Shown here one piece after another: positions 46,876-61,596 of a DNA stretch of 64,000 nucleotides. The stretch is taken from positions 4,526,001-4,590,000 of the forward strand of contig JAOVFP010000011.1 of assembly GCA_025738555.1 (NCBI GenBank), written 5' to 3'. The DNA comes from Cyathus striatus (taxonomy: Eukaryota > Basidiomycota > Agaricomycetes > Agaricales > Nidulariaceae). The position numbers and the translations under genes are program-made. Under the pieces are notes generated by a model. The model did not search any database. It had not been told where the DNA came from and saw only the letters and a list, made by a program, of their open reading frames with translations. Every line of letters begins with the position of its first letter. The first letter of the stretch is position 1.

Positions 46876-47945
46876 TAGTCCGGAGGCCGTTCCGTCTATC
46901 GCCGATCTCACGCTGGCATCACATGACTGGCGTGGGGGTATCTCGTCGATAGACGGTCCGGTAAAATTGGTCAAGTTTGAAACAGGCGTCCCTTACGCGC
47001 GTGCGACGCGCCCACTTCCCTCGCTCGCTCCTTCAATATGCCTGCTCATCCCCTTGTCCCCTCCGTTCTCTATGCAATGTGACCTCCTATAACATCGAAG
47101 ATTACCCTCAAGTATCTATTTACACCAAGAAGATCAATGAAAGCACCTCATCCGACTCCCTAACGAGTCTACCACGCTGCACTGCAGTACAAGCAGTCTC
47201 ACAGAAGCTGTCCTCCCCTTTACTCCCCTTCCCCTACGCAAACCCGAACCCATTTCAAGAAATACTAGTTATGGAAAGATTAGACGACCCCCATGGGCCA
47301 TATCGAGACAATTTCAAATTGTATACTACATGCAGTATAGTAGAGATCTTTTATTATGTTGTACAATCCATGATACAGGACTTAGATAGGCCGTCCAAAC
47401 AAAATATAAAATATTCTTCCTAACCAAACTTCAAAGATTACCTAGCGGTACAAGATTTGGTCCCAGTTTGCTTGGTATGTAATTCAGCATCACTAGAAGT
47501 AAGCAGTGCAAGTTGTCAGTCCCTAGCTGACTTAAATTCAACTACCGAACTCACCTGAGATTTTCTAAAGACTCTTCCTCAACTAATAGATCCTTTTCAC
47601 GGTTCCCTAAACCCTCCATCTGCTAGAAATTCCAGGATTGATTGATATTTCTGCGGTTATGCTGATCTCGTCACGCTGGTTGATGTGTTTTCGTTGGTCT
47701 TCTTGGTGTTTGAGGGCATTCTTCGAAGTTTGGAAAAGCCAACGGGCATAGAGAATGGAGGGGACAAGGGGATGAACAGGCATATTGAAGGAGCGAGCGA
47801 GGGAAGTGGGCGCGTCGCACGCGCGTAAGGGACGCCTGTTTCAAACTTGACCAATTTTACCGGACCGTCTATCGACGAGATACCCCCACGCCAGTCATGT
47901 GATGCCAGCGTGAGATCGGCGATAGACGGGACGGCCTCCGGACTA
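46876..47945. mobile_element. Mutator-like MITE, copy A (1,070 bp)
   Basis: Ends TAGTCCGGAGGCCGTTCCGT and inverse of TAGTCCGGAGGCCGTCCCGT; the inverted repeats extend about 210 bp. Flanked by a perfect 9-bp duplication TCTAGGAGG (46867-46875 and 47946-47954). Long terminal repeats plus a 9-bp duplication are typical of Mutator-like elements (family knowledge). It holds a 148-codon and a 65-codon frame, neither transposase-like. Copy B at 48271-49340 has the same length, with identical translated frames in opposite orientation. Confidence 0.88.
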
Positions 47946-47954
47946 TCTAGGAGG

Positions 47955-48261
47955 GCCGAAGCAGATAGTTCAAGATTAGTTAACGATTACCCAGGCTTCA
48001 TAATAGGGTATAGAATAAAATAATTACCGGACTACTGAAGTACTGGGCACAATGTTGAATGACATACATGTGCGGAAACAACCAAGAAACAACCGTCAGG
48101 TCCGAGTTGGGTCTGGGTCGCCCTGACCCGTGCGCGTTGAACGTTAACATTGATATTGAACGTTGAACGTTTGAACGGTGACGTTTATGACTCCGACTCC
48201 GTCACTCCGAGCTCAGCGTCCTGGTACACGTGATCGCATTAAGGGTTCGAGCTTCGACTGA
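47955..48261. other. Spacer between the two Mutator-like MITEs
   Basis: About 310 bp of host sequence between the two inserted elements and their target duplications. It has a cluster of GAACGTT-like repeats (near 48135-48180) and no gene. Confidence 0.5.
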
Positions 48262-48270
48262 AGTTTGAAC

Positions 48271-49340
48271 TAGTCCGGAGGCCGTCCCGTCTATCGCCGA
48301 TCTCACGCTGGCATCACATGACTGGCGTGGGGGTATCTCGTCGATAGACGGTCCGGTAAAATTGGTCAAGTTTGAAACAGGCGTCCCTTACGCGCGTGCG
48401 ACGCGCCCACTTCCCTCGCTCGCTCCTTCAATATGCCTGTTCATCCCCTTGTCCCCTCCATTCTCTATGCCCGTTGGCTTTTCCAAACTTCGAAGAATGC
48501 CCTCAAACACCAAGAAGACCAACGAAAACACATCAACCAGCGTGACGAGATCAGCATAACCGCAGAAATATCAATCAATCCTGGAATTTCTAGCAGATGG
48601 AGGGTTTAGGGAACCGTGAAAAGGATCTATTAGTTGAGGAAGAGTCTTTAGAAAATCTCAGGTGAGTTCGGTAGTTGAATTTAAGTCAGCTAGGGACTGA
48701 CAACTTGCACTGCTTACTTCTAGTGATGCTGAATTACATACCAAGCAAACTGGGACCAAATCTTGTACCGCTAGGTAATCTTTGAAGTTTGGTTAGGAAG
48801 AATATTTTATATTTTGTTTGGACGGCCTATCTAAGTCCTGTATCATGGATTGTACAACATAATAAAAGATCTCTACTATACTGCATGTAGTATACAATTT
48901 GAAATTGTCTCGATATGGCCCATGGGGGTCGTCTAATCTTTCCATAACTAGTATTTCTTGAAATGGGTTCGGGTTTGCGTAGGGGAAGGGGAGTAAAGGG
49001 GAGGACAGCTTCTGTGAGACTGCTTGTACTGCAGTGCAGCGTGGTAGACTCGTTAGGGAGTCGGATGAGGTGCTTTCATTGATCTTCTTGGTGTAAATAG
49101 ATACTTGAGGGTAATCTTCGATGTTATAGGAGGTCACATTGCATAGAGAACGGAGGGGACAAGGGGATGAGCAGGCATATTGAAGGAGCGAGCGAGGGAA
49201 GTGGGCGCGTCGCACGCGCGTAAGGGACGCCTGTTTCAAACTTGACCAATTTTACCGGACCGTCTATCGACGAGATACCCCCACGCCAGTCATGTGATGC
49301 CAGCGTGAGATCGGCGATAGACGGAACGGCCTCCGGACTA
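48271..49340. mobile_element. Mutator-like MITE, copy B, inverted
   Basis: Same 1,070-bp element as at 46876-47945, in reverse orientation. It has its own 9-bp duplication AGTTTGAAC (48262-48270 and 49341-49349). The different duplications prove two separate insertion events. The element ends only ~130 bp from the ATG of the polymerase delta subunit gene. Confidence 0.88.
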
Positions 49341-49471
49341 AGTTTGAACTTGGAGATAACTTAATTATCTCCCAGTGCTAACCAACCAACTGCTACATTT
49401 GTTCTCCCTGATCACCACTTTCTATAGTCCTTTTTTATATTGCGCTCTACTATTCATATTATCCACTGGTC

Positions 49472-50289
49472 ATGTCGCCAAAGACTACATTAACTAAGCG
49501 GTCGAACTCTCTTCGACAAGGGACTTTATCCTTTGCTTCCATGAAGCGGACATCGTCTACTGCATCAGCTGGAAAAGTCAAAAAACTAGCCACTAAATCT
49601 TCTTCAAATGCGCAGTTGAACCTTGATGATGAGAGCAGTGAGGAAGACATTGATGACGCTGAGTTTCCTTCATCTGGCGAAGAAAGCGACCGCATTGTCG
49701 AAGAAACGATAGCCAGAGCCCCTACAAGCTCCAAGGCTAAATCCAATAAGGCAGCTGTGGAAGAACATCCCAAAAGTCTCTTTAAGCCAAAGAACAATAT
49801 AGAAATACTGAAATCTGAGGATAAGGCTTCTTTAGCTGACCTTAACCCAAAGGACCCAAAATGGAGAAAGCAATACGCACTTGCCAGGAAGCAGTTGAAC
49901 GGACTTCAGCCTGGTAAGTACTTTTGATTCTATATGTATGGTTATATAGCTTAAACCGATCTCAGTCCATGGCGAGAACGAAAATCGGGTTCATGAAATC
50001 CTTCGTATTTTCGACTTGTAACGTTTTTTGTTCTCCTTTCGTCCAGTTACTTATCATTATCGTGCTGTAGGTCGTATCAGTATGGCCCTTGTGTAGGGGT
50101 AACCCGTCTCGAACGTTGGGAAAGAGCTTACGCGCTTGGACTCGATCCACCATCAGAGGTTTGTTCAGTACGTTCTTTTGATTTGGTGACATGCCTCATG
50201 TTTCTGTTAAGATTAAGGAAATTTTGTCCACACGGCAAGGGGTAGAAGAAGCTCAATACTCGCAATGTGTTTTTTACGATGAAGTTTAA
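49472..50289 (+). CDS. POLD4: DNA polymerase delta subunit 4 (Cdm1-like)
   Basis: Exons 49472-49913, 49966-50017, 50071-50158, 50212-50289 give 219 aa. The N-terminus contains a probable PCNA-interaction segment (RQGTLSFASMK) followed by a disordered acidic region (LDDESSEEDIDDAEF). The conserved C-terminal domain is assembled over three introns: DPKWRKQYALARKQLNGL, HEILRIFDLSYQYGPCVGVT, RLERWERAYALGLDPPSE, and IKEILSTRQGVEEAQYSQ. These match the small fourth subunit of replicative polymerase delta (human POLD4, S. pombe Cdm1), which stabilises the holoenzyme. It acts in the nucleus. Confidence 0.93.
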
Positions 50290-51165
50290 ACGTCCCCCGG
50301 TCGCCGCCGTGTACCATGTAAGCGGCTCCTAGTCATGACATTCAATTTTCTATACTTTCACGTCATTGCTTTCGTTGTATACTATACAGTGCTTTTCGTT
50401 CTAGGATCATTTGCTTGTTTTTTTTTTCGCCACTTCGTATGTATCATAGGACATGTTTGAACAAGATTTCGGTTGTCAATCATGAAACTTAGGCACGTTG
50501 CAATTGCAAGATAATCTTCATCATTTGATCTTCAAAGTATGCTGTAAGGATTAAGGTAAGTGACGACAGGTTCGTATGTACTTACTTCTTTTCCACGATC
50601 ACAAGCCGGTCAGCGTGGTGGAAATATTTCCTCTCGAGCATATATGTCACTGATGCTATCAAATTCTAAAGCAGTCGTTGTATCCCTCCATCTCCGTTAG
50701 CATTTATGGCGTATTCAGTTCTCGCTTCGCCAACCTGGATTGTGGTTCTTGTTCATGTGAGTCGAATGCTCACCAATGTTGACCTTTAGTTCCCGCTACC
50801 TCCCAGGCATTCTTGTGATCTTTGTAGGATTGATTACCTAAATAGGTTATTATGACACTTGCAAAGTATCCGATGGTGTTTTTCGTGTCATCTTGTGCTC
50901 TTCTTTGGGTATGAGGTGAACTTGAACTCTGGGTATGAATGTCGGACCCCTCGGTAAAGATTGCACTGTTTCGCTGTAGACTGATTGTACAAGGCCACGT
51001 TTCCGGTACCTCAGAAGCTTGGAGCTAAGGTTCTTCTTTAAACAGATTTCCTTTCGCGGAAATTCCAATATGAGGTTCCGATATCTCAGGAATCCGCGTT
51101 TATAAGGACTGCACCGCTCCATATGAGCACCTCGCATCTTTTCTGTACTCTGGTTACCTCTAATA
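50290..51165. other. Intergenic, no gene seen
   Basis: Between polymerase delta subunit 4 and the FAD monooxygenase. A 179-codon minus-strand frame overlapping 50850-51389 runs antisense to the monooxygenase exon and is rejected. Confidence 0.5.
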
Positions 51166-53724
<2,559 letters not shown>

Positions 53725-53863
53725 TAACTTTTTCTAATTGAACCTTTTCTCGCTGTCTTTTTGGGGTATATTGTTAAAGAACGTATTCATGTACTATATT
53801 ACAGCTTGAATATCAATTAATAAAAGAGCTAGAAAGAAGGGAGTGTATGACGAAGGTGAAACT

Positions 53864-56641
53864 TTAACGTCGCTTCGCAAGTGGTGGGGCCTCAACACTA
53901 TCAATCGGTACTCTTCTTGGACCTCCACCCTTCGGTACTGGGGGTTTCGTTGACACCTTAACCCTGTGCGTTGATGTGCCAACTGGCTTAACATCTGTTT
54001 TGGTGGATTTTCCCGAGGTAGCTATTCCAGATGGAGGAGTGACCTTGGACATTGTCACACTCGAAGAGATCTTGCCTGATTTCTTTCTTGCCTCGTTCTC
54101 TTTCTCCCCAAGCCCCAAGGTGCGTGAACGAGACATAGAAGGAGCGTCCGTCTTTGCCTTTCCTTTCGAAGTTGGAGGTTTCTTACCAGCCTGAGGTGGA
54201 TGGAATACTTTCGATTTACCCATTGGTACAGGACGCGCCTTTACAACATTTGGTTCAACTTTCTTCTCTTGCAAGGGAGGAGATTCCACGCCAAGCTCAG
54301 CGGCTAACGACATCTGCGGCTGAGATGCAGGAGGGAACAGTGGTTTATTGCCACATCCAAGTCCACCATCGTTATCTTCCTCCTCTGTTACAACACCCAA
54401 ACTTCCGGACGACAACGTTATAGCACGCGGCGGACTGTTAGGCGAATCAGCAAGCATTAGAATGCGACTAAGTGGGCTAGGTTTTGCGGGGGAGTAGGCA
54501 TGTATCATGCGCTGAGCAAAAGGTTTAGCGACAGGGAAGGCACGTTTTGAAGGAGTTGATGGTATTGGAGGGGAAGGATCTGGGGATAACGAGTCTGGAG
54601 GAGAGGGCATCTCTGGGGGGGATAAGTCTATAGGCAATTCTTCAGCATATTGGAAATCAATCTTTGGAATATCTAGAGGCGGTGAAGACTTAGAAGATAG
54701 AACAGGTTTCGAAGGTAATGAAGCACGAGGCGAGGGAGGGGAAGCACAAAAGTACTAGGAAGAACAGATGACAGAGGTTTCAAGGAGGAGAAACTTAGAG
54801 CAGGTATTGGCGGAAGCACCTCTGTCTCATATGAAGGTATTATCTTCGAAGGGGAAGCTATGGATGATCGCCGTGAAACCCGTGTCGTCCTTCTAGCACT
54901 GGCTTTCCCCACAGCAATGGGTTTCGCGGGCGACTTGTGTAGTGGCTTTTTTGGTGATTTCCGAGGGGATTTCTTTGGTGACAGCTTGATTACTTGAGGA
55001 ACCCGTATTGGAGAGTTAGGGTTTGGTGTCGGTGGAAGGTCTGCTAACATTTGCTCGACTTGCCATGCCCGCTTCTCTTCCAGAAGTCTAAGTCTATCAG
55101 TCTTTGAATTCACATTAGTTAAGCAATATCACTAGTAAATATATTCCATACCTCGAGCGCTGCTTTCTCCTTTCCAAGCTTGATAGTTGCCTCCGTGAAT
55201 CTGTCCCGTTCTTGCTGAAGCTCTAACTTGATCTTGTCTAGTCGTTTCTTTTCCTCATCTTGCAGCGGTGCAGACATAAGCTCCATGCTCATCTCTGAGA
55301 CGTCATCTTGAACTTTCTTGTGGTCCTCGGCAAATTTATCGAACATGGCCTGCGTTTCTGCTGCTTGCAGCATGTTCTGCTTCTGCGACAAAGCTGCAGA
55401 GAAACTCAAGACCTAGAAACAGAGTAAAGAACATAGAACATACCGAGTTCCTCTTTCAAGCTTCCAATTATGCCTTGCAAACGTTCAAGTTCGCTATCCG
55501 AAACAGCAGCGCGAGGCTGAGCAGCTTTGGAAGAAGTGGAGGACGTTGAAGCTGCAGGTGTTTCTGAAAGCGAAGCCAACCGATCTCTTAAAGCAGTGAG
55601 GACGGTGTTCAGTTTGTTAGAAGGATTATCAACTGGTGTTAGAGGAAAGAGTGTGGTAACGGTATATGGTATAGGCTAGTTCACGTCAGTCAATAACTCC
55701 TGAAGAACCAAATAAAGTAGAATACCACAAACTTTTTCTTCGTGCTGAGTAACTTGCGCAATTACTTCCTGAATGCTATTGATTGCCTTCAACACCAACT
55801 TTCTCAAATACGTGTTCTCATCCGCCAACATCCCACGCGCCTTCTCAGCTTCATCTAGTGCAATGTCCAAGAATCCCTGAGTCTTTCCTAACAGTTCACT
55901 TCCATCAACAATAGCAACATTAGCACATCGGAGTCCTGCTGAAGCGGCGGATAATTTAGATTGTGCTTCAGCTAGTTTCGACCATTTCTCGGTAATCCGC
56001 TCAACTTCCTTGTCTCGCTTTTTGAGCTCAGCTTGGTGTGCTGAGCGCACGCCTTGGAGGGTTATACGAGCTCTCTGAAGTTCAGAGCTAGTATGTTTGT
56101 GTGCGGATTCGGTATTCTGTAATGTCTTTTGAAGTGCACTACAGTCGAGACCATTAGTGTATGAGAAGTATATATACAGTTGCAAGGACATACGAAAGTC
56201 TTGACTTGTGAAGATTTGTCTCCTTTTCTGCACTGGCAGCTTTCTCATTCGCATTTCGATGCATGTTCGTAAGTCGTTCGAAGTCATATGAGAGTGTCCT
56301 GTATTTCCCAGTTAGTTCTTCTGTCCTGTTCATATCTTCCTGCAATAAGTATATCTTAGCCCTTGTAATAACGGTTAGAGGAACTAATGTCAACGTACCA
56401 CACGCTGGCCCAACATCGCCAACAAACATTTAACCACCTTCTCAGACTCTTTAACTGATACACCATCCAAATTCAGTCCAGAACCAGACGTAAACCCGTG
56501 TGCAGCTAGCTGGGCGTTGACAAATTCCAGACTTGAGCTTGAGAATTCACCATCTATCGACGTAGAAGCCGAGTCTGCGAAATCGGAGAAAGACGGTGAT
56601 TGGAGGTCCCAGTGTACTGCCCTTTGGGGAGTTTTCGCCAT
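53864..56641 (-). CDS. ADIP/Msd1-like coiled-coil protein
   Basis: Minus-strand exons 56399-56641, 56194-56339, 55733-56138, 55444-55675, 55152-55393, 54820-55101, 53864-54754. The N-terminal half matches the afadin- and alpha-actinin-binding (ADIP) family: SSSSLEFVNAQLAAHGF, then VKCLLAMLGQRVEDMNR and a long coiled coil (ELKKRDKEVERITEKWSKLA). The middle has more coiled coil (KKRLDKIKLELQQERDRFTE). The C-terminal ~400 residues are basic, Pro/Ser-rich and repetitive (SPKKSPRKSPKKP), suggesting microtubule or DNA contact. Relatives (Msd1/SSX2IP) act at microtubule organising centres. The 65-nt join 54755-54819 has a weak donor; a frameshift is the alternative. Confidence 0.82.
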
Positions 56642-58011
56642 GGTAATGGCTTGTAGTTTAACCTTTCAACTTGGCGTCGATATCTTGGAGGCTATATTGC
56701 CTATGTTGTGAGGGATTGGAAAGGAGATGAAGTTGGGTTTATCCACGCGACATATCACGTGCTCGCGTCTGAGCAGCTGAGGCTGAGCTGTTCATGGCTG
56801 TCACGCTGAAAAGTCGCGAACAGTTGGTCTTACTGATACAGTATTCCGAATACTTCCCTCCTGTCTCCCTCTCTTTCAGTGCATTGTCTGCTGGATATCT
56901 ACTCTGTCCTTGTCATCATGTTCTGTCGTTGGATCTCTGGGTGCCTCACTGCAATTTTATCATGACGAATAGATTTAATAGCCTTCCCATGACAAGCATG
57001 CTGCATGCATCCCATCCTTCGGGACCTCATCCAGAATAGTCCAACGATGAGGAACATGACCATCTCACTGTGCAATCGGGGCCGATTCCATCATCCATCC
57101 CCGGACCCCTTGTCACTATCTCGTCTAATGACATGGTGCTACTGAGATGATACACAGCGAGGTATATACTTTCTATCTAGTCCTTTCTTTCCTTCTCTGA
57201 CTGAACTTCATATAGGCACGATTAAAGACCTTCCGGCCGCTCCTAAAATCTCATCTCTCCGAGCTGGCTGCGAGGTGTCAGCACGTACTCTTCCTGACTC
57301 GCTTGCAGGATGAGAGTCCGCTGCCACAGGACCACGAAGATAAAATGAGGATCGCAGGTTGGGCTAAGGGATCTATGTACTGATGGGATGTGAGGTCAAT
57401 TTCGTCATACATCGTCACTGCATCCGTTCCCCACCCTCGTCGCCACTGTTCAGTTGAATGACAACGACGAGCATCTGGACCAACCCGTTCAAACGTCCTG
57501 AGGGGACTTGAGGCCAGCCTTATCATTGATCATCACTGTCAACAAGTGTCCGCCTGCGCCATCATCGTCAATACGTTATTCGCACATTCCAGGTCCAGTC
57601 GGCTCCCCTGCCTGCTATCGCAATTTGACTTGCTTGCCACTGGTTACCGCTGGCTGCCTTTCTATGACCCCCCTTTCATTTCGATATGATGGGGTGAGAG
57701 GGAGGTTTGTTCGATCACCCATAGCAAGAGGAAGGGATTGAATAAATGCAAGATGAGCCATAACGCAAGCAAGAAGCAAGAAGTAAGCGTCTTGTGGCTG
57801 AATAATACAGGTCTATTACCTTTTCTGGAACTATCACCGACTTACGCGTCGGCCTTGGCACTAGCCTACTGATTAATGACGCGCTCGTGCAATAAACTTC
57901 CTAGCATCTTCGCCTAATTGCCATGAAAGCAATTTGATGTTTATTTTACTATACGATCTCATTACAAGTAGGCACTTACACCAAACTCTGGAAATAAGTA
58001 CCATGGTTGAG
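56642..58011. other. Intergenic, no supported gene
   Basis: About 1.4 kb. Frames at 56794-57039 (+), 57278-57526 (-) and 57508-57741 (+) lack any recognisable feature. Confidence 0.5.
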
Positions 58012-59501
58012 TCAAATACTACGCGGCCTTTTACTTCCGTTTCGAAATTTGCCACCACACTTGTCAACATAGGAACGCATGCAAGAAGGACTCGAACAAT
58101 ATTCATGGTCAGAGGTAGGCTGTGTGGACGCTTCCGGAAATATCGATGTATCCCAAGTGCGAACGACGGTAGGTAGGAAGCAAAATATCCAAAGTGCAAA
58201 AACTATAGCTGTAATATAAACATGTCAGTTCGGAATCGACAGTAATGAGTTAGCTTACCTGACCAAATTGCGCCGAAGAAATGGAAAAATCTACTGTCCA
58301 GAACAATTCCTAATTGAACTGAACACAACGCAAATACACCGTTCGGAAAGACTAACCCCCAATAGGCCAACGTAAATGGGATTTTCCCTGTCTGTGCGGT
58401 AACCAGTATTTCAAGCGTTGACATCACGATCCATGCAATTCCCATGGACCACAAGATCCAAGCTCCAGATAAACAAATAGTGTACAGGACCTGACCATTA
58501 TGTGGAACCTTTGGGGTTGGGTAATCGTCGTGAAACGGAAATATCTTTGATAGCATTTCACCGTTTACAAGAAGAGAATAGCCACCTTGACCAAGGGGAC
58601 TAGCTATTATGAAACCAGCCGGAGTTATATGTGCCTTCGGAGGACCATGCAGGATAAGTCGAGTGAGGAAGAGTGTTATTATCATCAATGTGAGGCTCAT
58701 CCCAATGACAAAAGCACACAACGAAACCCCAGTTGTAATTGAAGCTAAGTTTGTCGAGCTCTCGAGTAGGACATGAGATATGTTTCCCCCCGTTCCCGAC
58801 AGGACAATCAACGGAATGATTGGTAACACCCAGACAGAAGTTGTTTCTGCCACTAAATGATGCCTTGTATACATCCTTTGACGCGTTTTAGTGTGGATAT
58901 AGTTAGACATGATATACTCACATAACGTATAACAACCCAAACGCTGTCAAAAATGAAATACCTAAATCCAACCACCAAAAACTCCATAAAGCATAGAGGA
59001 AACCTTTACCGCCGAACGACCAGCTACGGTGAATAATTATGCTCTCATCTATTAGGCTTGCCGCGCCAATGGGGAAAGCGCCGACGAAAAGGCTTTCAGT
59101 TGGATTCAGTAACGTTTGCTTCAATAACTGCATGCATGTCTGTCAGATGCTAATTTGAAAACTATCAGATGTACATGTGAACTCACACTTGGAAACATCC
59201 AGAATCGCAAAGCGGTAATGACAGTGAATGCAGTAAATAAAAATAAATTAAGAAAGTAAAAGCTGAGCGAGATCACTTTTAGAGGAGTACTTCCTGCTCC
59301 GAAATGAAATCGAGCGACGAGTACGGAAACTGTCCCTGTGCCCATGATGATCGTAAACCATGCTGGCGAAAACGCACTGTAGAAATGCGTATGTAAGATG
59401 CAAGTGCAGCTGCCAGAATCTAGAAAATGACAGACCGAATACACTGGCGAATACTTTTCCGACGAGTGGGCATAAGAGCTCCGAATAGCAACTCCACTCA
59501 T
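58012..59501 (-). CDS. SLAC1/TehA-type transporter (sulfite/anion), copy 1
   Basis: Minus strand, 5 exons. Start at the ATG at 59501 (MSGVAIRSSYAHSSE). A small intron then joins to FSPAWFTIIMGTGTVSVLVA, the first membrane segment of the voltage-dependent anion channel/TehA/SLAC1/Ssu1 family. About ten hydrophobic segments follow (LSFYFLNLFLFTAFTVITAL, FPIGAASLIDE, FLYALWSFWWLDLGISF, VWVLPIIPLIVLSG, LAYWGLVFPNGVFAL). The tail after AIVFALWIFCFLPTVV is hydrophilic and ends at 58012. Fungal members (Ssu1) export sulfite; others move malate or chloride. It is in tandem with the copy at 59611-61093. Confidence 0.86.
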
Positions 59502-59610
59502 CGAAAAAGTAGTCTGAGCACTGACAGGTAGTATTAGTAAGTAGAATCTGCTACTGGTGTCTGAAACAGAGTCTGTGACATCATTTTATAGTCTCCTTTA
59601 TAGTAATTTC

Positions 59611-61093
59611 CTACACTACTAGTACTTGCGTCATGCTGGTAGCCCTACTGTCCGTAGGTGTCTTTGGCGTCAACTCAACATTGCACTGGGATGACTCTAT
59701 CTTACTTTTCGTACAGCTCGTCCCATGTACATGCAAATTTCGCATGCATTCGAAATATAACGTCCCAATAGATCGTATGGAAACAAATAACCATAGCAGA
59801 AGTGTTGTCAGAGCGTATATAGTTCCAAAAATGCGAAAAAATGGAGACTGAAACACGCCCGCTAGCTGAATCGTGAGATTTGCGTATACGCCCTGAAAAC
59901 TATCAGAGCGAGTCACGCAATTGCACGCAAAAGTGCAGACACTTACATTAGGAAAGACAAGTCCCCAGAACGGCAGTTGAAAGGGTATTTTCGTATGACG
60001 CATAACATGCTGCATCGCGAGAAGTGCAAAAAGGATCCACGCAGTTGCAAAGGACCACAAGCAAAACGCGATGCAAACACATAAAATGTAGATAGTTTCT
60101 CCTGCGGAGGCCTGTGACAAAAAGGATGAAGTATCTTTGCCGGTCCTGTAAGGCAACATTGCTTGAAAATTTTCGCCGATCAATAAAATAGCAAAAGCAG
60201 ATTGTGCCATTGGGCCCAGTGGCAAAAAGGATGAAATGATCTTTGAACCGGCTGGAAGGCCATGGACAATAAGCCGTAGCAGATATATGGTTAGAATCAT
60301 CATTGCAATCGCAAGGCCGACAACAACCATGAAAACAGAGAAAAAAATAGTCGTCATGGCGTGACGAGCTGAATGAGCCTGTAACGCTTTTGCAAGAACA
60401 CCCCCAGATGACGCTGCAACGGTCAACGTGACAACAGGTAGCAGCCAAGCAGATGTCATAGTGTCCAGCGAGTGTTTTTGTTGTGTGTTCCTGGCTTAGG
60501 GATAAGTGATTTTTGAAAATGATGTTAAGAAATTAACTGTACATTAGATGGATTACGCCCCAGCAACACAGGACAGAGATAGCAACATCTATCCACCATA
60601 TAGTCCAGATGAAGTACAGGAAGCCAGTCCCCCCAAGTCCATAATGTCTGTAAACGACATCGACCGCCACATTGATCAGCGTTGTAGCTGCCATGGGGAA
60701 ACAGCCAGTATACATGCTAAACACTGGATCCGCAAGAAGCCTCAACCAAGCATCATGGTCGCGGAAGTATCGCACAGCGTTGAGAACGGTAAATATTATG
60801 AAGAGCGCAAGATTCAAGAGGAAGAACGCGAGGCTGAGCACAAATGTCACTTTGGTGTCTTTTCCATATGGGAAGTTATAGCAAAGGATGCTAATAGCAC
60901 CGGTTCCTGGAGGCGGATGTCAGAAAAGAGCCATATTCCTTCGATGAAAGACGGACCCATTGTAACAGCGAAGAGAACTGGGGACGCTTGGCTAAGAAAA
61001 GAGTTTATGTAATTTATTAAATTATAACTGGGGGGCGGGAGCAAGATGTACTCACCGCGTCAACTTGTCGCAGGCACTGAATACAGGATACAT
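59611..61093 (-). CDS. SLAC1/TehA-type transporter (sulfite/anion), copy 2
   Basis: Minus strand, five coding exons. Exon 1 begins at the ATG at 61093 (MYPVFSACDKLT) and splices to RQASPVLFAVTMG, then TGAISILCYNFPYGKDTKV. Later: FVLSLAFFLLNLALFIIFTV, FPMAATTLINVAVDVVYRH, FLYFIWTIWWIDVAISVL, QQKHSLDTMTSAWLLPVVTL, and PFQLPFWGLVFPN spliced to GVYANLTIQLAGVF. About ten membrane segments. The C-terminal tail is hydrophilic with Cys and Ser (KSKIESSQCNVELTPKTPT). Same family and intron layout as the gene at 58012-59501, so a tandem duplicate that has diverged. Confidence 0.88.
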
Positions 61094-61596
61094 GGTGAAT
61101 GGGTCACTAACGATGAGAAGAAAGGTACCTCAGGATGTTCGAGTCATAAATAAATATAGCTTATATCCGTGCACGGGGACCATGGCGTAAAGATTGCGAT
61201 CTTCCTGAATTCCGAATTACAGAACTAGCAGGGTTCAAATTGGGTGAAAAAGTAACCAAGTACAAGGTCGGTGAACGGGTTCAAATTACCTAATACAATC
61301 TATTTGCATCTGTATGCCTGACCCTGGCCTGACCAGCCCATCGACCTAAATTCAATGTTCATCGTCTTCCCAGCGAGTATCTCACTGTCAGACTCATCCT
61401 TCTATGTGTTTGTACGTATAAATATATCGTGTTGGTCCATGCCAACTACCTTGCTGGCTTCCTCCCTTGTTTTTCGTTCAGCTTATTCCTTTATTTTATC
61501 CAATAACTCTCATCCTAAAGGATCTTCAGTACATCGAGTCCACAACAGGTGATACTAGGCCAAATTGATAATCCTTACTCTTCCTCATACAGTCCA
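61094..61596. other. Divergent promoter region
   Basis: About 500 bp between the SLAC1-type gene (minus) and the next gene (plus). No clear core promoter motif. Confidence 0.5.

Noticed and set aside
46977..47423. 148-codon frame inside Mutator-like MITE (also 48793-49239 in copy B)
   Set aside because: Begins within the terminal inverted repeat, has no transposase or known domain, and its conservation simply reflects that the two copies are nearly identical.
60548..61012. 154-codon plus-strand frame
   Set aside because: Lies antisense to the SLAC1-type transporter exons that rejoin cleanly with family motifs; it includes their intron sequence.
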